Assembly: GCA_024711415.1 (NCBI GenBank)
Contig: JANJSW010000148.1
Span: 1-10,111, forward strand
Length of the DNA: 10,111 nt
Reading direction: 5' to 3'
Source of the DNA: Thermomonas sp.
Lineage (GTDB): Bacteria > Pseudomonadota > Gammaproteobacteria > Xanthomonadales > Xanthomonadaceae
Shown here: positions 1-7,812 of the stretch, piece by piece
Layout: each line of letters begins with the position of its first letter
Numbering within the stretch: the stretch's first letter is position 1
The notes under the pieces: generated by a model
Told to the model about the DNA's origin: nothing
What the model saw: the letters and a program-made list of their open reading frames with translations, nothing else
The model's database searches: none
Position numbers and translations under genes: made by a program

Positions 1-1304
<1,304 letters not shown>

Positions 1305-1316
1305 GCCTGCCCGGGA

Positions 1317-1337
1317 CTGCGCCGCATCGCGGCGCAG
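1317..1337 (+). other. GC-rich hairpin after the protease stop
   Basis: A perfect 9-bp inverted repeat (CTGCGCCGC / GCGGCGCAG) with a 3-nt loop starts 12 nt after the protease stop. No T-run follows, so it is more likely an mRNA 3'-end stabilising structure, or the first of two tandem stem-loops, than a terminator on its own. Confidence 0.45.
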
Positions 1338-1361
1338 CTTCCGACGCACTCGGGTGAAACG

Positions 1362-1387
1362 AAGACCCCGGCTTAGGCCGGGGTCTT
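1362..1387. terminator. Bidirectional Rho-independent terminator
   Basis: A perfect 11-bp stem (AAGACCCCGGC / GCCGGGGTCTT) with a TTAG loop is followed on the plus strand by a T-run (TTTTC), ending the protease transcript. Read on the minus strand, the stem is followed by the weaker T-rich tail TTCGTTTC, so it probably also ends the asparaginase operon that converges from the right. Confidence 0.85.
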
Positions 1388-1423
1388 TTCCGTTCGGGGC
1401 GTTGCGCGCAGCGCGGGACGGCG

Positions 1424-1912
1424 TCAGTTCGCTTCTTCGAACCGGTTGGCGGCCACGTTCTTGCGCACCCTGTCCGGCGACCAGATGCGGCCGTTCATGG
1501 CGATGTACACGCCTTCCGGCAGCGACTGCACCGCGCCGATCGCGCAGCCGATGTTGAACTCGGCATCGGAGCCGCGGAAGCGCGCCGGGCTCAGCGCGCC
1601 GGTCATCACGATGGTCTTGCCGGGGATGCTCTGCAGCACCTTGCCGGTGGCCACCATCGAATCGGTACCGTGGGTCACCAGCACGTGGCGGGTGGGCTGG
1701 GCGGCGATGGTTGCGCGGATCAGCTCGCGGTCGTCGTCGGTGATGTGCAGCGAATCCTTGCGCAGGATCGGGATCACGTTGAACTGGAAGGTCACCCCCA
1801 GCTCGCGCAGGATCATGCCGATCTGCGGCTCGCCGATCTGGTAGTCCGACTTGTCGTCGAAGTAGATCTTGTCGATGGTGCCGCCGGTGGTGACGATGAG
1901 CAGGTTGTCCAT
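1424..1912 (-). CDS. Single-domain (half-length) asparaginase-family protein
   Basis: The protein is 162 aa and matches only the N-terminal domain of L-asparaginase. Classical bacterial enzymes are about 330 aa with two domains. The residues that form the Thr/Thr-Asp-Lys active site are present: T9 in TTGGTID (nucleophile equivalent), S54 in KDSLHIT, T83-D84 in HGTDSM and K99 in GKTIVMTGA. It ends with NGRIWSPDRVRKN and a short tail, just where the linker to the C-terminal domain would begin. No second-domain coding follows, so it looks like a natural short form rather than a frameshift. Asparagine hydrolysis is possible but unproven, since the missing domain adds active-site contacts in the usual oligomer. 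It lies 36 nt after the sulfotransferase gene, probably last in that operon. The start is the ATG at 1912; the nearby ATG 8 nt upstream is out of frame. No clear ribosome binding site is seen. Confidence 0.85.
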   Translation of the reverse strand: MDNLLIVTTGGTIDKIYFDDKSDYQIGEPQIGMILRELGVTFQFNVIPILRKDSLHITDDDRELIRATIAAQPTRHVLVTHGTDSMVATGKVLQSIPGKTIVMTGALSPARFRGSDAEFNIGCAIGAVQSLPEGVYIAMNGRIWSPDRVRKNVAANRFEEAN

Positions 1913-1948
1913 GCGCGCATTGTAAAACCCCCGCGCGCGGCATGCCCG

Positions 1949-3526
1949 TCAGGCGAGCAGGGGCCCAAGCAGCGACACCAGCGGGTCGAGCAGGCTGCCG
2001 TAGGCGACGGCGCGGGCGGTGCCGGCGCGCAGCGGCTGGCGCACCTGCGCGGCGCTGGCCGTGCGCACGCTGCGGGTGGCCCGGTGCGGCGCCAGGCAGG
2101 CCGGATCGAATGCCAGTCCGCAGTCGCGCAGCAGTGCTCGGATCGCCGGCTCCGGGTTTTCCAGCAGCGATTCGTAACGATGCAGGAAGATGTGCCCCGG
2201 GTCGCGCGCGCGCCAGGTCGCCATCGCCCGTTCGCAGCCGCGCAGGTAGCAGGCGATGTCGGCCAGGTCGTTGGCGAAGTGGGGCTGGGCATAGAACTGC
2301 TGCTTGTAGCAGGACCACGCGGTTTCCAGCGGCGCGCGCCGGGTTTCGACCACGGCCGCGCCCGGCAGCATGGCGCGCAGCACGCCGGCATGCTTCCAGT
2401 TGTCCGGATGCTTGTCGGTGAAGCGCGGGCGTTGGCTGCGCCAGCGCGCGGTCCGCGCCAGGTAGTCCCGTCCCAGCCGATCCCAGTCGGCGGCGGTGGC
2501 GTCGGCGACCCACTGCGGATAGGGCAGGCCGCGGCGCAGCGATTCCTGCTGCAGCACGATGCCGAGGTCCGGGAGTTCGCCCGCGCCCTCCACCTGCGGG
2601 TGCGCCGCCAGGATCTGTTCGAACAGGGTGGAGCCGGAGCGCGGCAGGCCGACGATGAAGATCGCCTCCTGCCCCAGCGCGGGGTCCAGTGGCGGCGGCA
2701 GGTGGGCGGTGGCGGCGAGCGCCTCCTCGACATAGCGTTCGAACGGCGGCGCGCGCCAGGGCGTCAGCTGCTTCTGCAGCCCGTTGGCGGCCTGGAATGC
2801 GGCGTAGGCGGCTTCGTAGCGGCCATGGTCCTCCTCCAGCTTGCCTAGCGCGTGGCCCATCGCCACTCGGTCCGCGGCGGCGAGGTCGCGGCGCTGCAGC
2901 TGCGCGCGCAGCAGGTCTGCATCGGTATCGTCCAGTGGCACCGTCTTGATGTTGGACAGGCCGCGCCAGGCATCGCCGCAGGCCGGATGCAGCTGTAGCG
3001 CCTCGCGGTAGCGTGCTGCGGATGCATCGAAGCGGCCGGCGTGCGCCAGCGCGTCACCCAGCAGCACCTGCGCGGGTAGCATGTCCGGTGCCAGCGTGGT
3101 GGCGCGCTCCAACGCGGCGATGGCCGCACCGGTATCGCCGCGCTGCTGCAGGTTGCGGCCGAGGTTGAACCACGGCGTCGGCTGCGCGGGGTCGAGTTCA
3201 CAGGCACGCCGCCAACTGTCCAGCGCGGCCTCGATCTGGCCGCAGGCGGATGCCGCGGTGCCCAGGTCGGAATGCAGCAGCGCGTCGTCCGCTGCCAGTG
3301 CCAGCGCGCGCCGCAGCGTGTCGATGGCCTGTGGAGCTCGGCGCGTGTGCAGCTGCAGGATCGCCAGGTAGCGCAGCGGTTCCGGATGTCCCGGCGCTTG
3401 CCGGCATGCCTGCTGCAGCAGCGTTTCGGCGCGCCTCGGGTCGCCGTCGCGCAGCGCGCGGGCGCCGGCGTGCACCGTCGCCACCACCTCCGGGGCAAGC
3501 CCGGCCATGCGCGGATCGGCGGCCAT
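1949..3526 (-). CDS. TPR-repeat sulfotransferase family protein
   Basis: The protein is 525 aa. Residues about 17-190 hold roughly five TPR helices-pairs, with a further TPR-like unit at about 222-250. The C-terminal part (about 285-510) is a P-loop sulfotransferase. The 5'-phosphosulfate loop is FIVGLPRSGSTLFEQ (290-304), and the 3'-phosphate region is VVETRRAPLETAWSCY (392-407). The segment VRTASAAQVRQPL (487-499) is typical of bacterial TPR-sulfotransferases. By family it should move sulfate from PAPS to an acceptor, with the TPRs holding the target; the acceptor is unknown. No signal peptide is seen, so it is probably cytoplasmic. The start at 3526 overlaps the upstream stop by 1 nt (TGATG) and has GGGAAAG about 4 nt upstream. 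Longer in-frame starts run into the DUF2069 gene and are less likely. MAGL at residue 7 is an alternative start. Confidence 0.88.
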   Translation of the reverse strand: MAADPRMAGLAPEVVATVHAGARALRDGDPRRAETLLQQACRQAPGHPEPLRYLAILQLHTRRAPQAIDTLRRALALAADDALLHSDLGTAASACGQIEAALDSWRRACELDPAQPTPWFNLGRNLQQRGDTGAAIAALERATTLAPDMLPAQVLLGDALAHAGRFDASAARYREALQLHPACGDAWRGLSNIKTVPLDDTDADLLRAQLQRRDLAAADRVAMGHALGKLEEDHGRYEAAYAAFQAANGLQKQLTPWRAPPFERYVEEALAATAHLPPPLDPALGQEAIFIVGLPRSGSTLFEQILAAHPQVEGAGELPDLGIVLQQESLRRGLPYPQWVADATAADWDRLGRDYLARTARWRSQRPRFTDKHPDNWKHAGVLRAMLPGAAVVETRRAPLETAWSCYKQQFYAQPHFANDLADIACYLRGCERAMATWRARDPGHIFLHRYESLLENPEPAIRALLRDCGLAFDPACLAPHRATRSVRTASAAQVRQPLRAGTARAVAYGSLLDPLVSLLGPLLA

Positions 3527-3861
3527 CAGCTTTCCCGGCGACGCTCCCGGCGGGCGCGGATGCCGGGCAGGCAGGCGGCATGCACCACCAACAGCGCCAG
3601 CGCGGCCTCCGCCAGTGCGAACAGTCGCTGCGCGGGTTCCGCCCATGCCAGCATCACGCCGTGGCTGAACCACAGCAGCGCCAGCACCGCGGCGGTGAAG
3701 CCGGCGCGGCGCCAGCCGAGCAGGGCAGTGATCGCCAGCAGGGCGGGCGGCAGGGCGAACACCAGCAGCCCGGCAAGTGCATCGGCACGCGTCGCCGACC
3801 AGCCGACGAACAACGCGGCGAGTGCGCCCAGCGCGGCGGCCAGGTAGCGCTGCCCGCTCAT
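3526..3861 (-). CDS. DUF2069 small integral membrane protein
   Basis: The protein is 111 aa and very hydrophobic, with four likely membrane helices (about 6-22, 29-50, 54-74, 79-99). The tail is basic (RARRERRRES) and likely cytoplasmic. Length, helix pattern and position directly after a WrbA-like gene fit the DUF2069 family of gammaproteobacterial inner-membrane proteins, whose function is unknown. The start ATG overlaps the flavoprotein stop as ATGA, and its own stop overlaps the sulfotransferase start, so translation of the three is likely coupled. An in-frame extension to 4491 is only antisense-like reading through the flavoprotein gene. The membrane-protein call is firm; the DUF2069 name is from pattern recognition. 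Confidence 0.82.
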   Translation of the reverse strand: MSGQRYLAAALGALAALFVGWSATRADALAGLLVFALPPALLAITALLGWRRAGFTAAVLALLWFSHGVMLAWAEPAQRLFALAEAALALLVVHAACLPGIRARRERRRES

Positions 3862-4451
3862 GCCTGCAACCGCTGCGCGAGCAGGGCGATGCGCCGACCC
3901 AGCGCGCGCGCCAGCATGGTTTCGTCCTCGCTCAGCTGCGGGTCGTCGTCGATGCCGGCGACGTGGCTGGCGCCGTAGGGCGTGCCACCGCTGCGGGTGG
4001 TGTTGAGCGCGCCTTCCGTGAACGGGATCCCGGCGATCACGCAGCCATGGTGCAGCAGCGGTACCAGCATGGTCAGCAGGGTCGACTCCTGGCCGCCGTG
4101 CATCGTCGCGGTGGAGGTGAAGGCCGCCGCCGGCTTGCCGACCAGGGTGCCGCTGGCCCATTCCGCGCCGAGGGTGTCGAGGAAATGCTTGACCGGCGCC
4201 GCCATGTTGCCGAAGCGGGTGGGGCTGCCCAGCAGCAGGCCGGCGCATTCGGCCAGGTCGCGCTTTTCGACATAGGGAGCGCCGTCTTCCGGCTCCGGCG
4301 GCTGCGCGGTCTGCGTCACCGGCGCCACTGGCGGCAGGGTGCGCAGGCGTGCCTGCATGCCGTCGACTTCCTCGATGCCGCGGGCGATCTGCCGGGCCAG
4401 CCGCGCCACCGAGCCGCCGCGGCTGTAGTACAGGACCAGGATGTCGGACAT
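3858..4451 (-). CDS. wrbA: NAD(P)H:quinone oxidoreductase, WrbA-type flavoprotein
   Basis: The protein is 197 aa, the usual length for WrbA. It has the flavodoxin-like FMN phosphate loop LVLYYSRGGSVARLA (5-19), GSPTRFGNMAAPVKHFLDT (75-93), TATMHGGQES (114-123) and GGTPYGASHVAG (155-166), all family hallmarks. WrbA enzymes are tetrameric FMN proteins that reduce quinones by two electrons, avoiding semiquinones, in the cytoplasm. The phosphate loop is SRGGS rather than the Tyr-Gly-His/Ala form common elsewhere. It is the first gene of the minus-strand operon. The start at 4451 was chosen because the family begins only a few residues before LVLYYS. The in-frame ATG at 4484 would add 11 residues and overlaps a candidate -10 box. 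No strong ribosome binding site precedes 4451. Confidence 0.92.
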   Translation of the reverse strand: MSDILVLYYSRGGSVARLARQIARGIEEVDGMQARLRTLPPVAPVTQTAQPPEPEDGAPYVEKRDLAECAGLLLGSPTRFGNMAAPVKHFLDTLGAEWASGTLVGKPAAAFTSTATMHGGQESTLLTMLVPLLHHGCVIAGIPFTEGALNTTRSGGTPYGASHVAGIDDDPQLSEDETMLARALGRRIALLAQRLQA

Positions 4452-4479
4452 GCGCGCCAATCGTGCGAAGGGACGCGGC

Positions 4480-4509
4480 AGCATAGTGCAAGCGGCGGAT
4501 TCATGGCAT
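4480..4509 (-). promoter_or_regulatory. Candidate promoter for the wrbA operon
   Basis: In the 74-nt divergent gap, the minus strand reads ATGCCA, 18 nt, TATGCT, a weak sigma70-like pair (4/6 matches each). It would place the transcript start about 20 nt before the chosen wrbA ATG. Consensus-like pairs arise by chance, so this is tentative. Confidence 0.22.
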
Positions 4510-4525
4510 CGGTTACGCTTGCCGG

Positions 4526-5797
4526 ATGGAACCGCTGGATTCGATCTACCGCTGGAGCGAACGCCTGCGCGACCCGGCGCGGGCCGGCAGCTTCGGCCGC
4601 TTCGTGCTGCGGCGCTTCCTCGACGACCGCCTGTTCGAGGCGGCCGGCGCGCTGTCCTACACCACCGCGTTCGCGCTGGTGCCGCTGTCGATGGTGGCGT
4701 TCGGCGTGCTGTCGGCGTTCCCGGTGTTCGACGCCTGGAGCGAGCGCCTCAGCGGCTACATCTTCGCCAACTTCGTGCCGCGCGCCGCGCAGGCGGTGTC
4801 CGGCTACCTCACCGATTTCTCCTCCAACACCAAATCGCTGACCACCGCCGGCGCGCTGGCGCTGATCGTGTCGCTGCTGGTGACGCTGAGCAGCGTGGAG
4901 GCGATCTTCAACCGCATCTGGCGCGTGCCGACCGCGCGGCCTACGTTCGGCCGCTTCCTGGTCTACTGGACGGTGCTGACCCTGGGCACGCTGGTGGCCG
5001 CGGCCAGCGTGGCGCTGTCCACCCGCTTCTTCGCACTGGCGATCTTCGAAACCCTGGCCGGGCGCTGGCTGGAGGCGCTGATGCTGCGGTTGGCGCCGAT
5101 GACGATCGAACTGCTGGCGTTCGCCGCGGTGTTCAAGGTGGTGCCGCACCGCACGGTGGCATGGCGGCACGCGCTGGCCGGCGGGCTGCTGTCGATGGCG
5201 CTGTTCGAATGCGTGAAGTCGGGCCTGGGCCTGTACCTGGGCAGCTTCGACTCCTACCAGAAGATCTACGGCGCGGTGGCGCTGGTGCCGATCCTGATGC
5301 TGTGGATCTTCCTCAGCTGGGTGTCGATCCTGTTCGGTGCGTCGTTCGCCTCGTCGATGTCGGCGTTCCGCTACCAGCCCAAGTCGCTGCGGCTGCCGCA
5401 TGGGCACGAGCTGTACGGACTGCTGCGCATGCTCGGTCGCTTCCAGCACGCGCGCGCCAGCGGCAACGGCCTGACCAGCGAGCAGATCGAGGCGATGGAG
5501 CCCAGCCTGACCGACAGCATGGTGCAGTCGCTGCTGGGGCGGATGGCCGGCATCAACGTGCTGCAGCGGGCCGAGAGCGGGCAGTGGCTGCTGGCGCGCG
5601 ACCTCGACGACGTTCGCCTGGACGAACTCTACGAAGCCGCGCAGCTGCGCATCCCCGCGGTCGACGTGCCGGTGCCGCAGCCGGACGATGCGCTGGGCGT
5701 GGCCGTGCGCGACACCATCGCGCAGCTGCGCACCCCCCTGCAGCAACCGTTGCGCCAGCCCGTATCCAGTATCTATGCCGGGATCCCGGAGGAATGA
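4526..5797 (+). CDS. YihY/BrkB (UPF0761) family inner-membrane protein
   Basis: The protein is 423 aa. Residues about 27-280 form the YihY/BrkB domain: LSYTTAFALVPLSMVAFGVL (43-62), a helix near 105-125 followed by EAIFNRIWRVP, and further helices near 147-170, 185-207, 216-237 and 248-275, with the YQKIYGAVALVP motif (244-255). That is six membrane segments. Residues about 285-423 form a soluble tail of mixed helices that could be winged-helix-like and is probably cytoplasmic. E. coli YihY is about 290 aa and lacks such a tail. The molecular function is unsettled; the old 'ribonuclease BN' label for this family is known to be wrong. It is first in a plus-strand run with the TlpA-like and acylphosphatase genes. 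The start follows family alignment; no clear ribosome binding site is visible. Confidence 0.9.
   Translation: MEPLDSIYRWSERLRDPARAGSFGRFVLRRFLDDRLFEAAGALSYTTAFALVPLSMVAFGVLSAFPVFDAWSERLSGYIFANFVPRAAQAVSGYLTDFSSNTKSLTTAGALALIVSLLVTLSSVEAIFNRIWRVPTARPTFGRFLVYWTVLTLGTLVAAASVALSTRFFALAIFETLAGRWLEALMLRLAPMTIELLAFAAVFKVVPHRTVAWRHALAGGLLSMALFECVKSGLGLYLGSFDSYQKIYGAVALVPILMLWIFLSWVSILFGASFASSMSAFRYQPKSLRLPHGHELYGLLRMLGRFQHARASGNGLTSEQIEAMEPSLTDSMVQSLLGRMAGINVLQRAESGQWLLARDLDDVRLDELYEAAQLRIPAVDVPVPQPDDALGVAVRDTIAQLRTPLQQPLRQPVSSIYAGIPEE
5788..5793 (+). promoter_or_regulatory. Ribosome binding site that fixes the TlpA-like start
   Basis: GGAGGA lies 9 nt before the ATG at 5803 but directly abuts the ATG at 5794, with no spacer. 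Spacing therefore favours 5803, although 5794 makes the familiar ATGA overlap with the upstream stop. The site lies inside the last codons of the YihY gene. Confidence 0.75.
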
Positions 5798-5802
5798 ATC
5801 GC

Positions 5803-6375
5803 ATGCATGTCCGTCTCGTTGCCCTGCTGATGGCGGGCCTGATCGCGGCCTGTTCGCGCGCGCCCGACCCCGCGCCGCAGGCAAGCGCGCCCGCGGCCAA
5901 GCCCAAGCCCGCTTCCGCCGCGGTGCAGCCGCCGCAGGTGGAGCGCCCGTCGCTGCGGGTCACCACCCTGGACGGCGCGGATTACGACCTCGCCGGGCAG
6001 CGCGGCAAGTGGGTGATCGTCAATTACTGGGCCACCTGGTGCGGGCCGTGCATCAAGGAGATGCCGGAGCTGTCGGCGCTGGCGGCGATGCGCCAGCACA
6101 TCGCGGTGATCGGGCTGGCCTACGAGGACACCAGCGAGGACGAGCTGCGCGCGTTCCTGGCCAAGCGCCCGGTGGCGTATCCGATCGCGCGTATCGACGT
6201 GTACGAGCCGCCGAAGGATTTCGGCGCGCCGCGCGGCCTGCCCACGACCTGGCTGATCGGCCCCGACGGCAGGATGCTGCGCAAGTACACCGGGCCGGTG
6301 ACCGCGCGCATGCTGGAAGACGACATCGCCGGATTCGGCGGACCGAAACCGGACGCCGCGACTCCGGCTGGCTGA
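5803..6375 (+). CDS. TlpA-like thiol-disulfide lipoprotein (thioredoxin fold)
   Basis: The protein is 190 aa from the chosen start. The N-terminus [17 protein letters not shown] is a lipoprotein signal with lipobox IAAC and lipidated C17. A Pro/Ala-rich spacer (about 19-49) follows, then a thioredoxin domain (about 50-180) with WCGPC (79-83) in [17 protein letters not shown] and the cis-Pro loop [13 protein letters not shown]. It should be anchored in the envelope, facing the periplasm, and act as a thiol:disulfide reductase like TlpA/ResA; the client is unknown. Its gene starts 5 nt after the YihY stop, so the two are probably translated from one message. An ATG at 5794 would add only MNR and is less well spaced from GGAGGA. 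The class call is firm; the redox direction and partner are inference. Confidence 0.9.
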   Translation: MHVRLVALLMAGLIAACSRAPDPAPQASAPAAKPKPASAAVQPPQVERPSLRVTTLDGADYDLAGQRGKWVIVNYWATWCGPCIKEMPELSALAAMRQHIAVIGLAYEDTSEDELRAFLAKRPVAYPIARIDVYEPPKDFGAPRGLPTTWLIGPDGRMLRKYTGPVTARMLEDDIAGFGGPKPDAATPAG

Positions 6376-6376
6376 C

Positions 6377-6649
6377 GTGGCCGCCGCCCGCTTTCTCGTC
6401 AGCGGCCGGGTGCAGGGCGTGCGCTTCCGCGCCGCCACCCGCGACGAGGCGTTGCGGCTTGGACTGTCCGGGCATGCGCGCAACCTCGCCGATGGCAGCG
6501 TCGAAGTGCTTGCGGCCGGCGAAGAGGCGGCAATCGACGCGCTGCAGCGCTGGCTGCAGCATGGCCCGCCGCTGGCGCGGGTGGACGCGGTGGTGCGCTT
6601 CGAGGCGGACGCCGCTGCCGTTGCCGGCGCGGGGTTCACGACCGGTTGA
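6377..6649 (+). CDS. acyP: Acylphosphatase
   Basis: The protein is 90 aa, the normal length for this family. The signature [18 protein letters not shown] spans residues 8-25, with the phosphate-binding R18, and [11 protein letters not shown] (34-44) carries the catalytic N36. It hydrolyses acylphosphates such as acetyl- or carbamoyl-phosphate in the cytoplasm; the physiological role in bacteria is unclear. The start is GTG, one base after the TlpA-like stop, with no good ribosome binding site, so translation is probably coupled. The gene is last in the plus-strand run and converges on the PPK2 gene. Confidence 0.93.
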   Translation: MAAARFLVSGRVQGVRFRAATRDEALRLGLSGHARNLADGSVEVLAAGEEAAIDALQRWLQHGPPLARVDAVVRFEADAAAVAGAGFTTG

Positions 6650-6655
6650 GCCTGC

Positions 6656-7432
6656 TCAGGGCTGCAAGCGGGGAATCGGCTTGAGCACCCCGTAGCGTTC
6701 CTTCGCCAGCCTGCCGGTCAGCGGCGGAAACGCGAGGTCGGGCGCATCGATGCGGGTATCTGGCAGCCGGTCCAGCAGGTCGCGGATCAGGGTCAGCCGG
6801 CCCAGCTTCTGGTCGTTGAAATCCACCAGCGTCCACGGCGCATGGTCGCTGTGGGTGGCCTTGAGCATCGCCTCGCGCGCGTCGGTATAGGCGCGGTAGC
6901 GGGTGCGCGCCTCCAGGTCGATGGGCGAGAGCTTCCAGCCCTTGAGCGGGTTGTCCAGGCGTTCGGCGAAGCGTTTTTCCTGCTTGTCCTGGTCGCAGCA
7001 CAGCCAGTACTTGAACAGCAGGATGCCGTCGTCGACCAGCTGCCGCTCGAACTGCGGGGTGGCTCGCAGGAACGCCGCCACCTGTGCGTCGCTGGCGAAG
7101 CCCATGACCTTCTCGACCCCGGCGCGGTTGTACCAGCTGCGGTCGAACAGGGTGATCTCGCCGGCCGCGGGCAACTGCGCGATGTAGCGCTGGAAATACC
7201 ACTGGCCGGCTTCGCGCTCGGTCGGCTTCGGCAGTGCCACCACCCGGCACTGGCGCGGATTGAGGTGCTCGTGGATGGCGTTGATGGCGCCGCCCTTGCC
7301 GGCGGTGTCGCGGCCCTCGAACAGCACCACCAGTCGCCTGCCGCTGTGCTGCAGCCAGCGCGCGGCGTTGGCCAGCTCCACCTGCATGGGTTCCAGCAGG
7401 GCTTCGTACTGCTTGCGCTTGAGCTGGCTCAT
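6656..7432 (-). CDS. ppk2: Polyphosphate kinase 2 family protein
   Basis: The protein is 258 aa, a single-domain PPK2. Walker A is FEGRDTAGKGGAI (38-50, K46), and Walker B is ITLFDRSWYNRAGVE (93-107, D97). The lid region shows RFAERLDNPLKGWKLSP (154-170), and HAPWTLVDFNDQKLGR (197-212) lies near the C-terminus. These are PPK2 family hallmarks. The enzyme uses polyphosphate to phosphorylate a nucleotide (NDP or NMP), or runs in reverse; which nucleotide cannot be read safely from sequence. The lid carries CCDQDKQE where many members have a sequence like SKEEQ. Its ATG overlaps the stop of the upstream XRE-type regulator gene (ATGA), so translation is coupled. No terminator is visible before the convergent acylphosphatase gene. 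Confidence 0.93.
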   Translation of the reverse strand: MSQLKRKQYEALLEPMQVELANAARWLQHSGRRLVVLFEGRDTAGKGGAINAIHEHLNPRQCRVVALPKPTEREAGQWYFQRYIAQLPAAGEITLFDRSWYNRAGVEKVMGFASDAQVAAFLRATPQFERQLVDDGILLFKYWLCCDQDKQEKRFAERLDNPLKGWKLSPIDLEARTRYRAYTDAREAMLKATHSDHAPWTLVDFNDQKLGRLTLIRDLLDRLPDTRIDAPDLAFPPLTGRLAKERYGVLKPIPRLQP

Positions 7433-7761
7433 TTGCGCGATGCCTTCGGCTTCATGCTGCGCGCCACCTCCAGCAGCGCCCCTTGCTGGCGCGTGCCGAG
7501 GGCGCGGTAGGCGGCCAGCAGTTCGTGTTCGCCCTTGGTGCGGGCCGGGTCGAGGGTGCTGGCCAGTTCCGACAGCAGCGCGCTGGCCGGTACCCCGAAG
7601 GCCCGCGCCAGCGCGTCGATCTGGTCGCGGCCGGGGAGCTTCTCGCCCTTCAGCCAGGCATTGACGGTACCGATCCCGGCCCTGGGGATGGCGGTGGCGA
7701 TATCCGCCACGGACAGGCCGCGGGCCTTGCTGAGCAATCGCAGGGTGGCGTCGATCGACAT
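7429..7761 (-). CDS. XRE/Cro-type helix-turn-helix regulator
   Basis: The protein is 110 aa. Residues about 5-65 fit a Cro/C1-type HTH: LLSKARGLSVADIATAI, then GTVNAWLKGEKLPGRDQIDA, then LARAFGVPASALLSEL. A short helical tail (about 78-103, LLAAYRALGTRQQGALLEVA) could dimerise. It has no protease or ligand-binding domain. It should be a DNA-binding regulator, and because it is coupled to PPK2 by an ATGA overlap it probably controls its own operon; this is inference. The ATG at 7761 is preceded by AAGGA with 6-nt spacing, so the start is well supported. A repeat-rich operator candidate lies upstream. Confidence 0.87.
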   Translation of the reverse strand: MSIDATLRLLSKARGLSVADIATAIPRAGIGTVNAWLKGEKLPGRDQIDALARAFGVPASALLSELASTLDPARTKGEHELLAAYRALGTRQQGALLEVARSMKPKASRK

Positions 7762-7767
7762 CGTCGT

Positions 7768-7772
7768 TCCTT
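7768..7772 (-). promoter_or_regulatory. Ribosome binding site of the XRE-type regulator gene
   Basis: AAGGA on the minus strand, 6 nt before the ATG at 7761, is the best-placed Shine-Dalgarno site on the minus strand here and supports that start. Confidence 0.6.
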
Positions 7773-7812
7773 TGCGGGCAGGTAGGCGACGAGTGTAGAG
7801 CGGTTGCCGCCG

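Noticed and set aside
1388..1423. Imperfect palindrome CGTTGCGCGCAGCG as a regulatory site
   Set aside because: It is short, has a mismatch, and lies between a terminator and a gene 3' end; GC-rich chance is the simpler explanation.
1670..2848. Plus-strand 392-codon frame opposite the asparaginase and sulfotransferase genes
   Set aside because: The minus strand encodes conserved motifs over the same stretch; the plus-strand product is compositionally biased and unrecognisable.
3527..3673. Longer start for the TPR-sulfotransferase at 3673
   Set aside because: The extra 49 residues overlap the DUF2069 gene in another frame and lack TPR character. The ATG at 3526 has a ribosome binding site and a typical operon overlap.
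4501..4525. Plus-strand promoter or ribosome binding site for the YihY gene
   Set aside because: No -35/-10 pair or Shine-Dalgarno sequence reaches a useful match; only the coding evidence supports the start.
4316..5884. Long minus-strand open frame (522 codons) opposite the YihY gene
   Set aside because: It lies opposite a clear YihY/BrkB gene and its translation is rich in Arg, Gln, His and Ala with no recognisable domain. Long antisense frames are common in GC-rich DNA.
4441..6375. Plus-strand 644-codon frame that would fuse an upstream segment to the TlpA-like protein
   Set aside because: The first two thirds are an out-of-frame reading of the YihY gene. The lipoprotein signal and GGAGGA site show that the real gene begins at 5803.
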